A DNA stretch of 64,000 nt from Epiperipatus broadwayi (Eukaryota > Onychophora > Udeonychophora > Euonychophora > Peripatidae): positions 64,001 through 128,000 of the forward strand of contig JAQFVV010013352.1 in the NCBI GenBank assembly GCA_028023455.1, read 5' to 3'. Below are positions 50,820 to 63,531 of the stretch, piece by piece (position 1 is the first letter of the stretch; every line of letters begins with the position of its first letter). The notes below the pieces were generated by a model. That model saw only the letters and a program-made list of their open reading frames with translations, was not told where the DNA came from and made no database searches. Both the position numbers and the translations under genes were made by a program.

Positions 50820-51506
50820 GACAACATTTCAGTGGCTAAACAATTCTGATGCAAGCTTGGATATATTATTTTATGATTTTTAATGGGTTTAAAGTATTTA
50901 TCTTATTTAGAACTTATTTATTTGAAGCAGAAAGTTGGGTGACTATAAAAAAACCCAGATGAAAAAACTGAAAGCTTCAGAAATGTAAATTTAGAGGGGA
51001 ATAAAAAAGTTTATAATTATATATGATAAAAAGAATAAATAATAAAAGATATAATATATTGAAGAATGTAAAAAGAATAAAGTAAATTTATTTAGGATTA
51101 TAGTTAGAAGTAAAAAATATGAATTATGTGTTAGAAGACTATACATATATTGAGAAGATAAGTAAAATAAGTTGACGTTATTGTCATATAAAAGAGCCTC
51201 ATCAGCTTTTGAAATACAGAAGTAATATTATTTTTAAAAAAGATATGTATTGGTAGATTCTATCTAAATTTTGTCGAAAGACATAATAATAATAATAATC
51301 ACAATTATAGTAGACAAAGACAGATGCTTTATTTCTTACTACAAACAATAATTTTAAAAAGTGTTTATTTCTTTAATTCTGCTGATAAGACATGCATAGG
51401 TTGAACTGTTGAAGTTGTAATGAAAATATTTTTTGTATAAAATAATCTTAAATGCTTATTTAATAACGATAAAAAACCGTCCTAATATTAACATCGTAAT
51501 ACAAAC

Positions 51507-51646
51507 CTCTGTGTTGCAACATTATTTCTAAGTGATGAATAAAATTCTTGATTATACGTCTTAAATTTTAAATCTACAATTTGTTTAGATTTATCCCATA
51601 AAGATATTCGTCCATCGTGTAAAGCTGCTAAGCAAGGATTAGAATT
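51507..51646 (-). CDS. Exon candidate: 140-bp exon with WD-repeat-like segment
   Basis: The minus-strand acceptor AATATATTTTAG lies just above 51646 and the donor ACAGAG|GTTTGT at 51507. It opens in phase 0 and closes in phase 2. It encodes 46 codons beginning NSNPCLAALHDGRISLWD, followed by KSKQIVDLKFKTYN and ending near SSLRNNVATQ. Clearly less AT-rich than its flanks and free of stops in this frame. GRISLWD looks like the end of a WD40 blade, but one match is weak evidence; an unrecognised extracellular domain is also possible. Its phase fits the 59-bp exon at 42316-42374, so it may be an N-terminal exon of the Tie-like gene. It could equally belong to a separate minus-strand gene. Confidence 0.5.
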
Positions 51647-51649
51647 CTA

Positions 51650-53700
51650 AAATATATTAAAAAATCAATCTATAAATCCAACAAAAGCAAGACAAATTGT
51701 GTTATCATATGTTATTGCTATTGGATACATATATTAATTATCGTAATAATAATAAAACAAAACATTAATATTGATAATAAATATTATTAATAACAATTAT
51801 AAAATACAGAATAACTTAAATATATGCATAACCACTTTCAATTGTTAATTTTTTAACTTCGCGGTAGTAAATGTCAACATGTGTCACGCCAATATTAATG
51901 GTTATTAATGTTTGCAAATAGAAATAAAAATTTTTTTTAATTAATTGATAGACAAAATATAAACGCTAAAAATTGATAAATCTCAGCATACCACATGTTG
52001 ATGTTTTCTTGTCAAATTTAAAAGATTTTCAACTGAAAATCATTATGGAACCAACTAAAAGTATTTCTGTGTAGTGTGACAGTTATAATATTTATTATCA
52101 TTACTTATTTTATTATTTTGTGTATATAAAGTCTCCCAAAATTAGACTAATATATATATATTATGGTTTTAGTAATTTTAACTATAGAATATAACAAATA
52201 AATGAATTTTGAAATGTTATGAATGACTTAATAAATATCTATAAAATTTGCCAAATAGAATGTAGTGTAAACTAAACATATATCAGAATCTTAATTTCTT
52301 CTAAAATTTCAAAAATTAAAGTAATATAAAATGTTTTTCCAGATAAACATTTTTGCAGACAATTTTTAAACAAGCAAAATTGTACATTGAGTGTAGAGAA
52401 AAAAAAATATTTTGTAAATATTTTTAAAAATGTCATAACAAGACTTTTGATAAAAAATCAATTGTACTGGTATATAGTTACTAAAATTTAAAATAGATGC
52501 TAATTCTTTTTAAGTAGTAAATGTTTATTTTTTGATTAAAATGAATAAAAATAACAATAAAAAAAACAATAAGTTGTTCTTCCATCTAATTTATTAATAA
52601 ATACTTTGAAATATTATTTAAATTTAGCACACATATATAATGTTCCTTATGACTATTTACTAAAATAAAAACGATTCAGAAATGAGACACACGTTTATAT
52701 ATATTGTTTTAAAAAATTATTCTTAGTTTACACAATATTATAATTACATAATATTATTCTTTTTCAACTGAAATATGCAGAAAAATAAAAATTCAGGAAA
52801 GTAAACAAATTTAAAATAAACAAAAATGCAAACGAAAAATAAAATAAAATACAATTCTCACACAAAACATAAAATAATTTATTGACAAAATAATCGACAA
52901 AGCTATCTAATGACACAATTGCATTGGAATTTGTTAAATTAAATAGCTAACAGTTTTAATATAAAGCAACACTATATTAATTATATCCCATCATCACTAT
53001 TAATTTAGAAATGAATAAAAAAGGAAGCCATATACTTAGGGTAATTTATACATGAAATCAAAACAATCACAAATATACTTGTAAGTCAACGTTTTCTATA
53101 AACAAACTCAGATTCTATTTCAGTTATAAGAAAAACACCTTCATATAATAGTAGATGAGGTTGCTCTGATGCAAATCCTCTTAGAAATAAAATATTAGAA
53201 ATTTAAAATGTAGATAAAAAGCATAGAGAGTATTTCTATGACTTGTTTCAAACAAACTGAATCTATAGTCATAAAATTACTACAGTCATTGAGGTAATAA
53301 ATGTTAATGACTTATATGTGTCTTTCTAATATTATCCATAATATTTAAAATAATATGATGCATTTCTTTTACTTAATTGAAATTACAATTATAGGTAGAT
53401 TTTAAATAGTCAAAACTCTTACTAAATTGAATACACTAAAAATGTTTAGTTAGTAATTAGAGATGTATAACATTACAAAAAAAAGTTATATCTAGATTTG
53501 ATGGTACAATTCTACATTATCCAACAAGTAAAATGTTTTACATTTATAATGGATAATTATTTTTTGGTTATTAATTAAAAAAAGATCTTTGGCTATGTGT
53601 AAAATAAAAAAAATAAAAACCATAAACAATACATTTTTTGTTTAAATTTAAGATAAATGTAAACACAAACAAATTACCCACTGAAGGGTAAATTTGTCTT
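51650..53700. other. AT-rich stretch, nothing recognised
   Basis: Upstream of the 140-bp exon on the minus strand. No further exon, signal-peptide-coding frame or promoter element could be supported. Short TA and poly-A/T runs only. Confidence 0.4.
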
Positions 53701-53719
53701 CATCATCTCTACAAAGAGG

Positions 53720-53797
53720 AAACAAAGCAAAACTCTCCATACAGTATTGCCACCCGGCACAGGGTGGCAATATTGTATGGAGAGTTTTGCTTTGTTT
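53720..53797. repeat. Near-perfect 36-bp hairpin
   Basis: The arms at 53720-53755 and 53762-53797 are reverse complements with one mismatch, around a 6-base loop GGCACA. The right arm plus its continuation (GGGTGGCAATATTGTATGG then GAGAGTTTTGC, later GTGATCATGTGAT) is a motif also found near 22905 and 57500. It is probably a terminus or relic of a small foldback family. The short plus-strand frame beginning here has no motif. Confidence 0.85.
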
Positions 53798-53799
53798 AT

Positions 53800-54271
53800 A
53801 AACAAATATGTGCTAGTATAAGAGATAGTGATCATGTGATGTCTACAAAGAGAAATTTATACAAAAGTGGAACCCATTATTCATTAGACAAACCAAGTGT
53901 CTTCAAGCAAAACTTTTCAATTTTTTTGTTTTTTTCTAATAAATAACAAAAGGTATATAACTAAAATTTAAATATAATTTACTATAAAATTGCTAATTAA
54001 AAATTTCTAATATAATTTTAAGTTTGAAAAATATTCAATGATTTATCAAACTTAGGTTATAAAAATACAAATGGAAAAGACAGAAGAGACTTCTAATTTA
54101 AAAATATTTAAACTTTTTTAATATTTGAAAACTTTAATTGTTTTTACAGATTGTGGAAAGAATTTGATAGATTTTTTTCTAAAAAAATGTAATTTTGTTG
54201 TTAATATTTAGATTTACAAAGATTGTTACATCTTCCAGAAAATATATAAATTGATTTTATTTCCATGAGCA

Positions 54272-54272
<1 letters not shown>
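53800..54272. other. AT-rich stretch, nothing recognised beyond the hairpin extension
   Basis: Apart from the GTGATCATGTGATGTCTACA motif near 53830, no gene or element is seen. Confidence 0.4.
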
Positions 54273-54322
<50 letters not shown>

Positions 54323-54352
54323 TACTTATATATATATATATATATATATATA
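54273..54352. repeat. (TA)n tracts
   Basis: Two TA runs (54273-54320 and about 54327-54352) separated by AGTACT. They lie at the left edge of the first 1.3-kb direct repeat. Confidence 0.95.
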
Positions 54353-55650
54353 AGTGATTATAAAAGAATAAAGATTTCATTTTTAATTGTATATAGCTGC
54401 AATCAGAAATCTCACTTTAATATAAAAAAAAAAACTGTCATGTCTATTTTGTGTTTCACATGTAATGTTGTTTTTCCCATTATAAACTTTTTAAAAAAAA
54501 GTTGATGTGATGAAAATCCTTTATTCACATTTAAGTGAAAAGTTATTTTAAATAATAATCATAAAAAAGAAATACTATAGGCAATTATTTTAGTTTTAAT
54601 ATTTGTTAAAGAATTTGTGTGTTGACATATATTTAAAACAAAATAATGACATATAAAATTTAAAATTTAATAAATTATATAAAAAATTAATTATTTAAGT
54701 TGTATTTTATTATTTTTGTTAACATTAAAGTTATTATTAAAGTATTTGGATGCAAGTCATTCAAAAACAAATATTTGTAAAGAGAACAATGGAAAATTTT
54801 GAACATTGTGTGGTTTCTAGGAGACATCTTGATAAAATGATAGTAGTTTAGATGTCATTAATTTTGCAGTAAAGATGGTTGTTTATCTTACAAAAAACTT
54901 TTACTTGATAAGAAACCTTCAATACAAACTAAATCATTTTTAATAAAGAAATTGTAAAAAATGACAACATTAGTAAAATTATTAACCAGGATGGTCAGTG
55001 AGATAAAGATAGTCTGACAGAGGCAGTGTAGCCCCCATTCCAGTTGTCTCAATTATTGCTAAGTTTCCACTCAAGGCATAATTTTAAAATAAAATAAAAG
55101 CTGATTTAACAAAAAGGAAATCTATCTTTTGTAAATTTAATCAATGAAGAAGCAACATTTCTGAAATACCTGGAGGGATAATGTTATTGTGTGGACTAAT
55201 TAATACTTTGCCAACAGTTCCCCAAATTCTTAATTTTTTATATCTATCTGTAATTTTCTTAAAACAAGTTTCATGAGTACTAGAATTTTATTTTTAACTT
55301 TTAAAATTTAGCCAGAATGAACTCTCTTTTGTAATTTTTAATCTTATAGTTTGTCAACATCACCTGGGAAACCTGCTGCAAATCAGATTGAAAATGAGCT
55401 TTAAATTTAGGACTGTAATTTAAAAAAGTGAAATAAAGACATTATTTTTATTAATAATAATTTTGTTATGAATTGTTGGTATGCATTTCTTCTTAACTCT
55501 TCCAAAGAAATATTCTTTTAAAACAGAAGAGGTAATATGTAAAATATTTTTGCTGTATATTTAACACATATGTTTGCAAACATCCCATATATTTTTGATA
55601 TGAATGATTTAATGTAATATAATTATAATCTAATATGTATCCAAGGATCT
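54353..55650. repeat. 1.3-kb direct repeat, copy 1
   Basis: Same orientation and order of blocks as 59100-60415: TTTCATTTTTAATT.TATATAG, TTAAGTGAAAAGTTATTTTAAATA, TGGTTTCTAGGAGA, CATTAATTTTGCA, ACCTTCAATA, AGGATGGTCAG, GGCATAATTTTAAAATA, TGTTTGCAAACATCC, TAATATAATTATAA. By eye about 75-80% identical with indels. No intact coding frame. Confidence 0.8.
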
Positions 55651-55654
55651 ACAT

Positions 55655-57420
55655 TGCTTATTAAAATTTATTATTATTCCAAATGTTAAATCTCACAAAT
55701 ACATCATTCCAGGGTAAAAAAAATTATGTTGATTGATATTTAATGAGTCATTTGGAATATTAGTAATAGAAGTAAGCCATTGGTAAATTTAATTTGTTAC
55801 AAAAATAATTTGAATAATGGCTTTAATATACTTAGCAATATCATAGGTGATATGTTTTTTTACATTTGTGTAACAGATTGGTAAATTCCTTATCTGAAAA
55901 TGGTAATTCCTCTCATTGCATAGCTATTTTTACATAAGAGATAATAGATTCATCTTATATTTTAAATAAATATGTGCATAAATATATGTGGCAATACATT
56001 TATTCTACTTTTTCTATTGATCCTAAATTAATTTTCTCAGAAGATGCCTACATTATATTTTGTAGAAGTAAATACATTAGATGTGTTAGAGAAACTTTTA
56101 CATGCAAAATAGATATATAAATTATACTCTAAATTACTTATTTTATTAACAAATAATTATAATATTATTTTATTTAATCCTGGTTAAGATATTTCTCTTT
56201 AGCTTATAAAAAGCATCACTGAATATTAATAAACTCATTTTACTTTGGATGTTTTATAGTTTAAAAAGTTGTAGTAATTCCAGAAATATATTTATTATTA
56301 TTATTATTATTAATGTAAAATTACCCAAATGTCCGTAAAAATTATATAATAATTTTATTAAATGTGGTTTTCACATATTTTTTTATAAGGTTAAAACTTA
56401 ATCCTGATTTATGGTTACATATATTAGATTCACTATGGTATTTTTATATTTACCATGAGACATTAAGCACACATACAGTAATATTTTCTTTTGCCTAGCC
56501 ATAGTAAATTACCATTAGATATTAAAACATTGTAATATAAAGAGAAAAAGAATGATGGTTACATTAAAAGAAACTGTATGATTATTGTTTACTTATTCTA
56601 AATATATTTTGAAGTGAATAAAAATGCCATTTGATTTAGATATATATTTATTTGAAATACACACATATGTAGTAGATAAGACTTAGTTATAAAATACATT
56701 TTACTTTTTATAAATATAGCTAGTCAAAAGTGAGGGATTTACTATTGATCTATTATTTGTAGTGACAGTTTCTGGATTGCTCAGTAATATTAAAAATCTC
56801 AACCTCTCTTCTCTTATTATCTTTTTACATACAGTATTGTATTATTACCCAAATATATGTAGCATTTGAGAAGTCAGCTTTTCTTATTATTTATCATTAC
56901 AGTTATTGGTGCCCAACATGGGGCTTAATAATAATTTATACAATTATAATTTTTAAATATTTTTAGTGTGTCCTGATAAGTGATTTAAATGGTCTTATGG
57001 TAATAATAATAGTTTGTGGGGACAATGTAAGCCATTCTTATTACAAAAATATCACATTTAATAATGAAAATTTTACTTGGAGAAAATTTCATTCCTTAAA
57101 AATAATTAACTATCAAAGTCAGGAAGATTTTTTATGCTTTTGTTAGATGTATTTCTTTCTAGTAGTAATAAAAGGTATACCAATCTTTAGATTATTACGA
57201 TGTATTGATAAATATATTTTATATTGTAGAAATGTTTATTTAAAATACTTTTTTCTTGTGATTTGTTTTACTAATTATTACTGATACTTACTCTGATGTA
57301 GTGGAAGGATTGTAAACATTTAGCTCAAAAATTATTACAAAGATGAAAACATGTTTCAAGATATGCTAGTGATCATCAAAATATGGCATAATCATTATTT
57401 CATATGTGTATTCATGCTGT
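55655..57420. other. AT-rich stretch between the 1.3-kb repeats
   Basis: No gene recognised. A (TTA)n run lies near 56290. The rest is A/T-rich without motifs. Confidence 0.4.
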
Positions 57421-57429
57421 TAATAAGAT

Positions 57430-58400
57430 CACCAAATCTTCCATACAATAGTGTGACCAAGTGCATCCACTAATTATGAATGCTTGAACTTGGTGGCAAT
57501 ACTGAATAGAGAATTTGGTACTCTTATATGCTAGTGATGTTAAATGTTAAATCTGATGAAATTAATAGAAAATTTGATGAAGTTAAAGTGAGAAACCAAC
57601 CATTAATTGATAGGTTGGATGCTAAATTTGATAAAGCTGGAGATAAAAGTTAATTGTTGAAAGAGGGAGCCAAAATGAGTCTATAGAGTGGAAGAATGCA
57701 GAGAAAGTCTTTAAATAGAAATCCAATGTTTAAATAACAAATTAGAAGAATATAGGAAGAAATACATAAGTGTTCAAAAGCAAATTGTCAATGGTAATAA
57801 AATATTAAGAGAAAAATTTGGGAAATTTTGAAGCTGGAATAGAGTGCTCATTTTAGACTCTGTATAAAGAAAACAGATTAAAGTTAGTTGAAAATGCAAG
57901 ATGATAATATGAAATTAAGTTTAATGGGAGAAATATAGATAAAATTTATTTTGATAAGATTATGATGATGGTTTCAAAGTATACTGGTAAAATTTATCTA
58001 GAAGATAGATATGAATATAGTGAATATAGTGATTTTAGTTTTTATGGAAAAAAAATTAAGGTTGATGATAATTTAGAGCTATTATATGATATAGTCTTTC
58101 ATAAAAAGGTTAAGATTTACATATACAGGTCTGATATATATATATATATATATATAACTGTGAGAAATTATATAAGAAGCAGTGTATTATAAGGAGATTT
58201 AGTTCTTTACATTATGTATCTAATGAAGGCAGGGAAAGGCAAAATGCTTAATTTATAGTGCTATAGTTGTGAAAGTATAGTTTGTCAAAACACATTAAAA
58301 TGTGTGGATAGATATGGATATTGTCAAGAACATTTGGCTCATGGTCAAAGAAGGTGGTATAGATTTAGTTCAGATTTTAAATAATCTGTATTTTGAGATG
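57430..58400 (+). pseudogene. Unrecognised degraded coding region with a Cys/His-rich segment
   Basis: Plus-strand sequence of more coding-like composition. It opens with a small foldback (ACCAAATCTTCCATACAATA ... TGGCAATACTGAATAGAG). Next come charged, possibly coiled-coil pieces (DEINRKFDEVKVRNQPLI) broken by stops, then an open piece from 57962 with KYTGKIYLEDRYEYSEYS. A 41-codon stretch from 58259 to a TAA at 58382 reads CYSCESIVCQNTLKCV then DRYGYCQEHLAHGQRRW. The CxxC...C...C...C..H spacing suggests a small zinc-binding unit. I recognise no family. A transposon-encoded protein is likely because it lies between two direct repeats. Confidence 0.4.
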
Positions 58401-58404
58401 AATT

Positions 58405-59098
58405 AAGAAATGAATGTGTTGATAGGAATTTATGCCTTTTATCCTATTCAAATAAAAGTAGAGGAGAATATGATATTAAAACATACATGAAGTGGAGAAT
58501 AAAGGTCAGTTGATTGTAATCATAATTTTGTTTGTATCAGGAATCTGTAGTTTAAATAGGCTTGAAGTTGAATATTAGATTTTTATGTAATTTGCATAAT
58601 ATTCTTGATTTATTTTATAAGTATCTGGTGAGAATGACATTTCACATGGCAATTTTTATAATGGCAGAATTTACATAAAGTTAATTAAAATAAGATGGCT
58701 ATATTTGTTAATGCATGCATTGTTGGTATAATCCAGTTTATTACTTTCTTGTTTTGAGAAATATGCTAGTGATTATATATATATGATTTTAGTAAGTATT
58801 AAGAAAACATTCTAATAAAAGGTAATGTTTTTTAGATCATCATACCTTAAAATGATGTAATTTATATATTAGTTCCTTATAAACCAGTAAGAATAGAGAA
58901 AATAGTGTAATTATGTTTAATACTTAAAAATAACTTACTTGTTGTAGTGAGATGTTTTAATCCTATAAAATAATAATATTCTTTCATATACATTATTCTA
59001 TTATTATTCATTTCATTGACAGTAATTTTTTTTAAAAATTTTCCTAAAGAGGAGGAATATAGTATTTAGCCCTTACTATAAATTAAAAAAACCCCAAT
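58405..59098. other. AT-rich stretch right of the Cys/His-rich segment
   Basis: Plus-strand frames are short and broken. It may continue the degraded element but nothing is recognisable. Confidence 0.35.
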
Positions 59099-59099
59099 A

Positions 59100-60265
59100 T
59101 AAGTGATCTAAAAAGAATAAACATTTCATTTTTAATTATATATAGTTGTGATCAAAAATCTCATTTTAAAAATGAAAACTGTTCCACCTATTTTATGTTT
59201 CACATATAAATATGTCTTTCATTTTAAACTATTTATTTTTTATTAGAATGTTGTTGACAATGAAATCTTTTATTCAAATTTAAGTGAAAAGTTATTTTAA
59301 ATAAAGAAAGGGATTGAAATATTGTAGGCAATTATTTTAGTTTTAGTATTTGTTAAGGAATGTGTGTGTGTTGACATGTATTTAAAAGAACAAAAAAAAA
59401 GATATAAGATTTAAAATTTCATAAAATTATATATAAAAAAAATATTAATTAAGATATATTTTATTATTTTTATTAAAATATTTTTAGAAGTAGTTGAACG
59501 TAAGTCATTTGAAAACAAATATTCAAGGTAAGTGCAGAGATATTTAAATGGAACAAAGGAAGATTTTTGACATTGCATGGTTTCTAGGAGAGAATCTCTT
59601 GAGATAATGATAGTAATTTGAGCATCATTAATTTTGCAATAAAATAAGTTGTTTAGCTTAAAAACACTTTTATTTGATAAGAAACCTTCAATATAACTAG
59701 CTCATTTTACTCTTAATAAAGATTTTAAAAAATGGCAATAGTTGCAAATTTATAATTCAGGATGGTCAGCTAAATAAAAATAGTCTTACAAAGCCAGTTG
59801 CCTAAATTACTGCTGACTTTCTATCAAAGGCATAATTTTAAAATAAATAAAAGCCTATCTAACAAAAGGAAAATCTATCTTTCCTAAACATAATCTCTAA
59901 AAAAGCTACATTTTGGTGATATCCAGAGGGAGAATGTCATTGCGTGACTAATTAATAATTGACCAACACTTTCATGAAATCTTAATTCTTTTTATGTCTA
60001 CCTGTAATTTTCTTCAAAACAAGTTTCTTGAGCAATATAATTTTATCTAGAACTTTTAAAATTTAACTAGAATGAACTTTTTTTTGTAATTTTCGCTCTT
60101 CTAGCTCATTAACAACATGGCCAGGAACCGGCTGAAAATCACTTTGAAAATTAACATTCAATTTAGGATTTTAGTTAAAAAAGGAGAAATAAAAACATCA
60201 TTTTCTTTAATAATCATTTTGTTATGAAATGTTGCTATGCATTTTTTTCATAGCAACTATAAAGG

Positions 60266-60347
<82 letters not shown>

Positions 60348-60415
60348 CATGTTTGCAAACATCCAATGGTTTGATGTAATATAATTATAAGCTAATATTT
60401 ATCTAGGATTATATA
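59100..60415. repeat. 1.3-kb direct repeat, copy 2
   Basis: Second copy of 54353-55650, 4.75 kb away start to start, same orientation. It includes an internal (TA)n expansion at 60268-60346 that copy 1 lacks at that position. Ends with TGTTTGCAAACATCC and TAATATAATTATAA blocks as in copy 1. Confidence 0.8.
60268..60346. repeat. (TA)n microsatellite
   Basis: About 79 bp of uninterrupted TA dinucleotides within the second 1.3-kb repeat. Confidence 0.96.
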
Positions 60416-60439
60416 TTGACTATTCAAATTGGTACTTTA

Positions 60440-61015
60440 TTAGTATAGCTGCAGCAGCTGCTTTTTTACTTTCACAATAAATGTGTTATTTTCACAAAAT
60501 AATCCCCGTGATCCTTATCAGCACGCAATCTGCGATACTTATCAGTGTGATGTATTATCTAATTTTACAATCATTTGACATTTTTAGTTATTGTTTAGAT
60601 TTATTTCTGGCAACATAAATAAAATAAAAACAACTCTACTTTAATGCTATCTGTAGTAAATTTGAGAATTAAGTGATTACAAAATGTTACTGAATTTAAA
60701 TTCCCATCCCCAGATTGGGAACTAGCTAAAAGTTTTAAATCAATTTTTCTGAAGAGATGCCATCTTTCTTTATTATTATTATAACCATTAATGAAATAAT
60801 ACAATTTAAAAAATTTACAAAAAAATGCTTTAAAATTAAAGGATTTTTGGATAGCAGTCTCCACCCCCAAACAAGACAATTTGATATCTTTCTATCAGGA
60901 GATAAAAAGTAAATTATATCCTCTTTTTTCTAGAATAATCACTCATTAGTCACACTATCTTATTTTTCAACTAATTAGAAATGCAATGATGGAAAGTTTT
61001 TTATTCCATTTCTAA
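60440..61015. other. Stretch without a recognised gene
   Basis: A 92-codon minus-strand frame (60601-60879) has ordinary composition, including KERWHLFRKIDLKLL and SGDGNLNSVTFCNHL, but no family or splice context I recognise. A less AT-rich patch at 60500-60545 contains GCACGCAATCTGCGATAC. Confidence 0.35.
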
Positions 61016-61019
61016 TAGA

Positions 61020-61189
61020 ATAAAAAATATTAAAGTAATTTTACATTGTTGCTTTGCTTTTATAAGATTTTTGAAAATTACAGTACCTATTCCTCAATTT
61101 TTCAAGGTAAGTTAAATCTATTTTTGTGTGATTTCTTTTGTGCACATTTTCTGAGGAACCTATCTACCCCATAAAATGAGACCTTGATG
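61020..61189. mobile_element. Truncated pogo/Tigger-like element end
   Basis: Reverse-complement relative of the left end of the element at 29655-30799. GTAATTTTACATTG.TGCTTTGCTTTTAT, TGTGTGATTTCTTTTGTGCA, TTTTCTGAGGAACCTATCTA and a terminal TGAGACCTTGATG followed by TA are all present. Only one terminal inverted repeat remains. Confidence 0.7.
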
Positions 61190-61194
61190 TATGT

Positions 61195-62930
61195 GTAGAA
61201 CTAAAACTGAAGATATATCATTTACTATAATAACATTTACTTTATGGTTTATGTTTCTGGTATGATTGGATGTATAGACAAAATAGTTATCTGTAGGTGT
61301 GGGTTTTTTGTAAACTGTAGATTTGAGTTTGTTATAAAGGAGTCTTGTTGAAAAAATATCTAAGAAAGCCCATTTTTGTTCTTGCTATGACTTTAATTTG
61401 AATTTTATTGAAGAGGATATATTGTTGATGTGTTTTCCAAATGGTTGCAATAGTGCTCCACCATGTGGCCATTGAACAAATGTATTATCAGCATAGTGAA
61501 GCCAAAACATAAGTGGATATGGAGTCATCTCTATAGCTGTGGTTTCAAGCTTTTCCATGTAAATATTGCTAATTAGAGGTTACAATAGTAAATCCATAGC
61601 CATTTTTGAGTTCTTTGGAAAAATTCTGTTATATTGAAAGTAGGTTGTTTTTAAGCAGAATGTTAATAGTTCCATTATAGTATTAATAGGAAGAGTTGTT
61701 ATGGTTTGTAAACTATTATCATTATTTAATTTGTTTTATACAATAGTCAATACTTCTTCACATCATACTTTTGTGAATAAACTTTTCACATCAAACCTTA
61801 CTGATATGCCACTTCTTTACATTTTCATGTTCTTGATTAATTCTACAAAATGTTTAGAATCTCTGGCAAAGAACTTGGTATTGTATATCAAATGACTAAG
61901 AACTTTTAGAATAAATCTTAATAAATTTTGGCAAAGTGAATTTCTAAAACTAACAATAGGGCTTAATAGAATACAATCATTATAGATTTAGGTAAACCAT
62001 AAACATGAAGAATTTTGTTGCAATATGATGCTTACTTTTTTTCTAAATCACTGAAATACCTGTAAAATTTTCTGAGTAACTTTATTTATGTACTCAGTAT
62101 GAATTCTTATTACTTTTCTGTATTGGCTTATTGTGAGGAGTTCTATTTTACTGTCATAATCAGTTGTATCCATTAAAACTGTCACATTGCCTTTATCAGC
62201 TGCAGCAAAGATTATAGATTTATCTACATTGAGAAATTTAATTGCTTTTTTCTCATCATAGGATATACCTGATTTTAATTTTTGTTGATTCTCGAGTGTT
62301 ATTTTTATTCTCCAATATAATTCTGCTGCTTCTTCTAAAGCAGTTTTTGAGTGATTTCCTCAGTGTTTGCCATTATATCTAATAAAGGCATATTAGATAA
62401 AGTAATGGCAAAGTTTAGTCATTTTTCAGAACCAAATTTCAGCATCTATTGGATGTTTACAACTGAGATTTTTAACGGAAGAAACTGGTACACTGCTTGT
62501 TACATTATGCCTTTTGATATGTTTATGTAGATTTGCAAGTTTTTTCTTTTGTCATTTTTTTAATTTTCCAAGGAAAGTAGACTATAATTTTCTTACTGCT
62601 TGAAAAACTCTTGTGAAGTCTTCAATATTAAGTTTATTTTTTAGAAAAAATATTCTACCTTATTAATGCAATACAAGGTTTGATACTTGGAAAACCTTTG
62701 AGTGCATCTTTTTTCTCTTAATGGAGTTTCACTTACTCTCTGAGTAATTTCCATAGCTTTCTGAGAGTGGATTTGTGGTTTTAGTTGCAAACCTTTAGGA
62801 ACCATATCTTCAGATTTACATAAGAATGTTAAGTAGTTTTCTACTTTTGACAGCTTTAGATATAGTTTTTCATAATGTCTAAAGTTTGCTACAGTATTGG
62901 GTTTATAAGTATTACTTTATGTTTTTGTGA
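61195..62930 (-). pseudogene. Degraded Penelope-like reverse transcriptase
   Basis: Minus strand. From the 5' side: an N-terminal block SIIFAAADKGNVTVLMD (family style: the ADKGN motif), then RFDVKSLFTKV (motif A region), PLISNIYMEKLE (motif B end), and LHYADNTFVQWPHGG where the catalytic YVDD has become YADN. A degraded FLDI block and VYKKPTPTDNYF, NHTRN close the thumb. Multiple stops and frameshifts. The second catalytic aspartate is lost (DD to DN), so it is inactive. No attached GIY-YIG was seen on this strand; a plus-strand GIY-YIG scrap lies nearby at 63370-63531. Confidence 0.75.
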
Positions 62931-63059
62931 AGGTTTGAGAAAATGATATTTTAGTTGTATTTATATATTAAACTATTTTCATCCTCTAATATTAAGTATT
63001 GAATGTCTTTAGAAAAAAATAACTATTTAAATATTCAAAATACATTCAACTGTTAGCAA

Positions 63060-63190
63060 TTGCACACACTAGTATATGAACAACATTTCAATAGGTATTA
63101 TTCCCTATCTATTTCAGGTGTTGCTAGCCTGACCAATAACAGTACTAGTTTTGGGAATTGAACCTTTACCTTTAGATTGTTAAACACCTT
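63060..63190 (-). repeat. SINE fragment, inverted copy
   Basis: On the minus strand, AGGTTCAATTCCCAAAAC (box-B-like) is followed by ACTGTTATTGGTCAGGCTAG and then an ACACCTGAAATAGATAGGGA body, matching the SINE at 63774-64000. The box A end is missing. Confidence 0.65.
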
Positions 63191-63369
63191 AATTAGAAAA
63201 CAAGAAGAACCATAAAAGCAATTATTGGCCCTATAGGATATCCATGCATACCAAAGATAGCAGACAAATTAAACAAAATTTGCAATCAGTACAACATCAG
63301 AACAGCTTTCCAGAAACATATCACACTATGAGGAATTCTAATGTTTACAAAGCTATACTTAAAATGCTG

Positions 63370-63531
63370 AAAAGCAAAACCTACATCTATAAAATACCAC
63401 GTGAGTGTGAAAGAATTTATAGTGTTGAGATTAGTCACCCCATTGAAAAGTTATTTCAAAAGCACAAACTGATCATTAGAATAGAGAAAACAGATGTGTC
63501 TAAGGTAGCAGAGTATGTATGTATGTATTAA
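63370..63531 (+). pseudogene. Degenerate GIY-YIG nuclease fragment
   Basis: The plus-strand frame ends with YIYKIPRECERIYSVEI, then KLFQKHKLIIRIEKT and DVSKVAEYV. This follows the Penelope/RT-associated pattern GVYKIPC.CG..YIGET....R.KEH....R...T..S.VAEH.W. Key positions are altered: the first cysteine of CxCG is Arg and YIG is YSV. The upstream part of the frame (from 63244) is not recognisable. It is inactive and separated from any RT on this strand. Confidence 0.6.
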
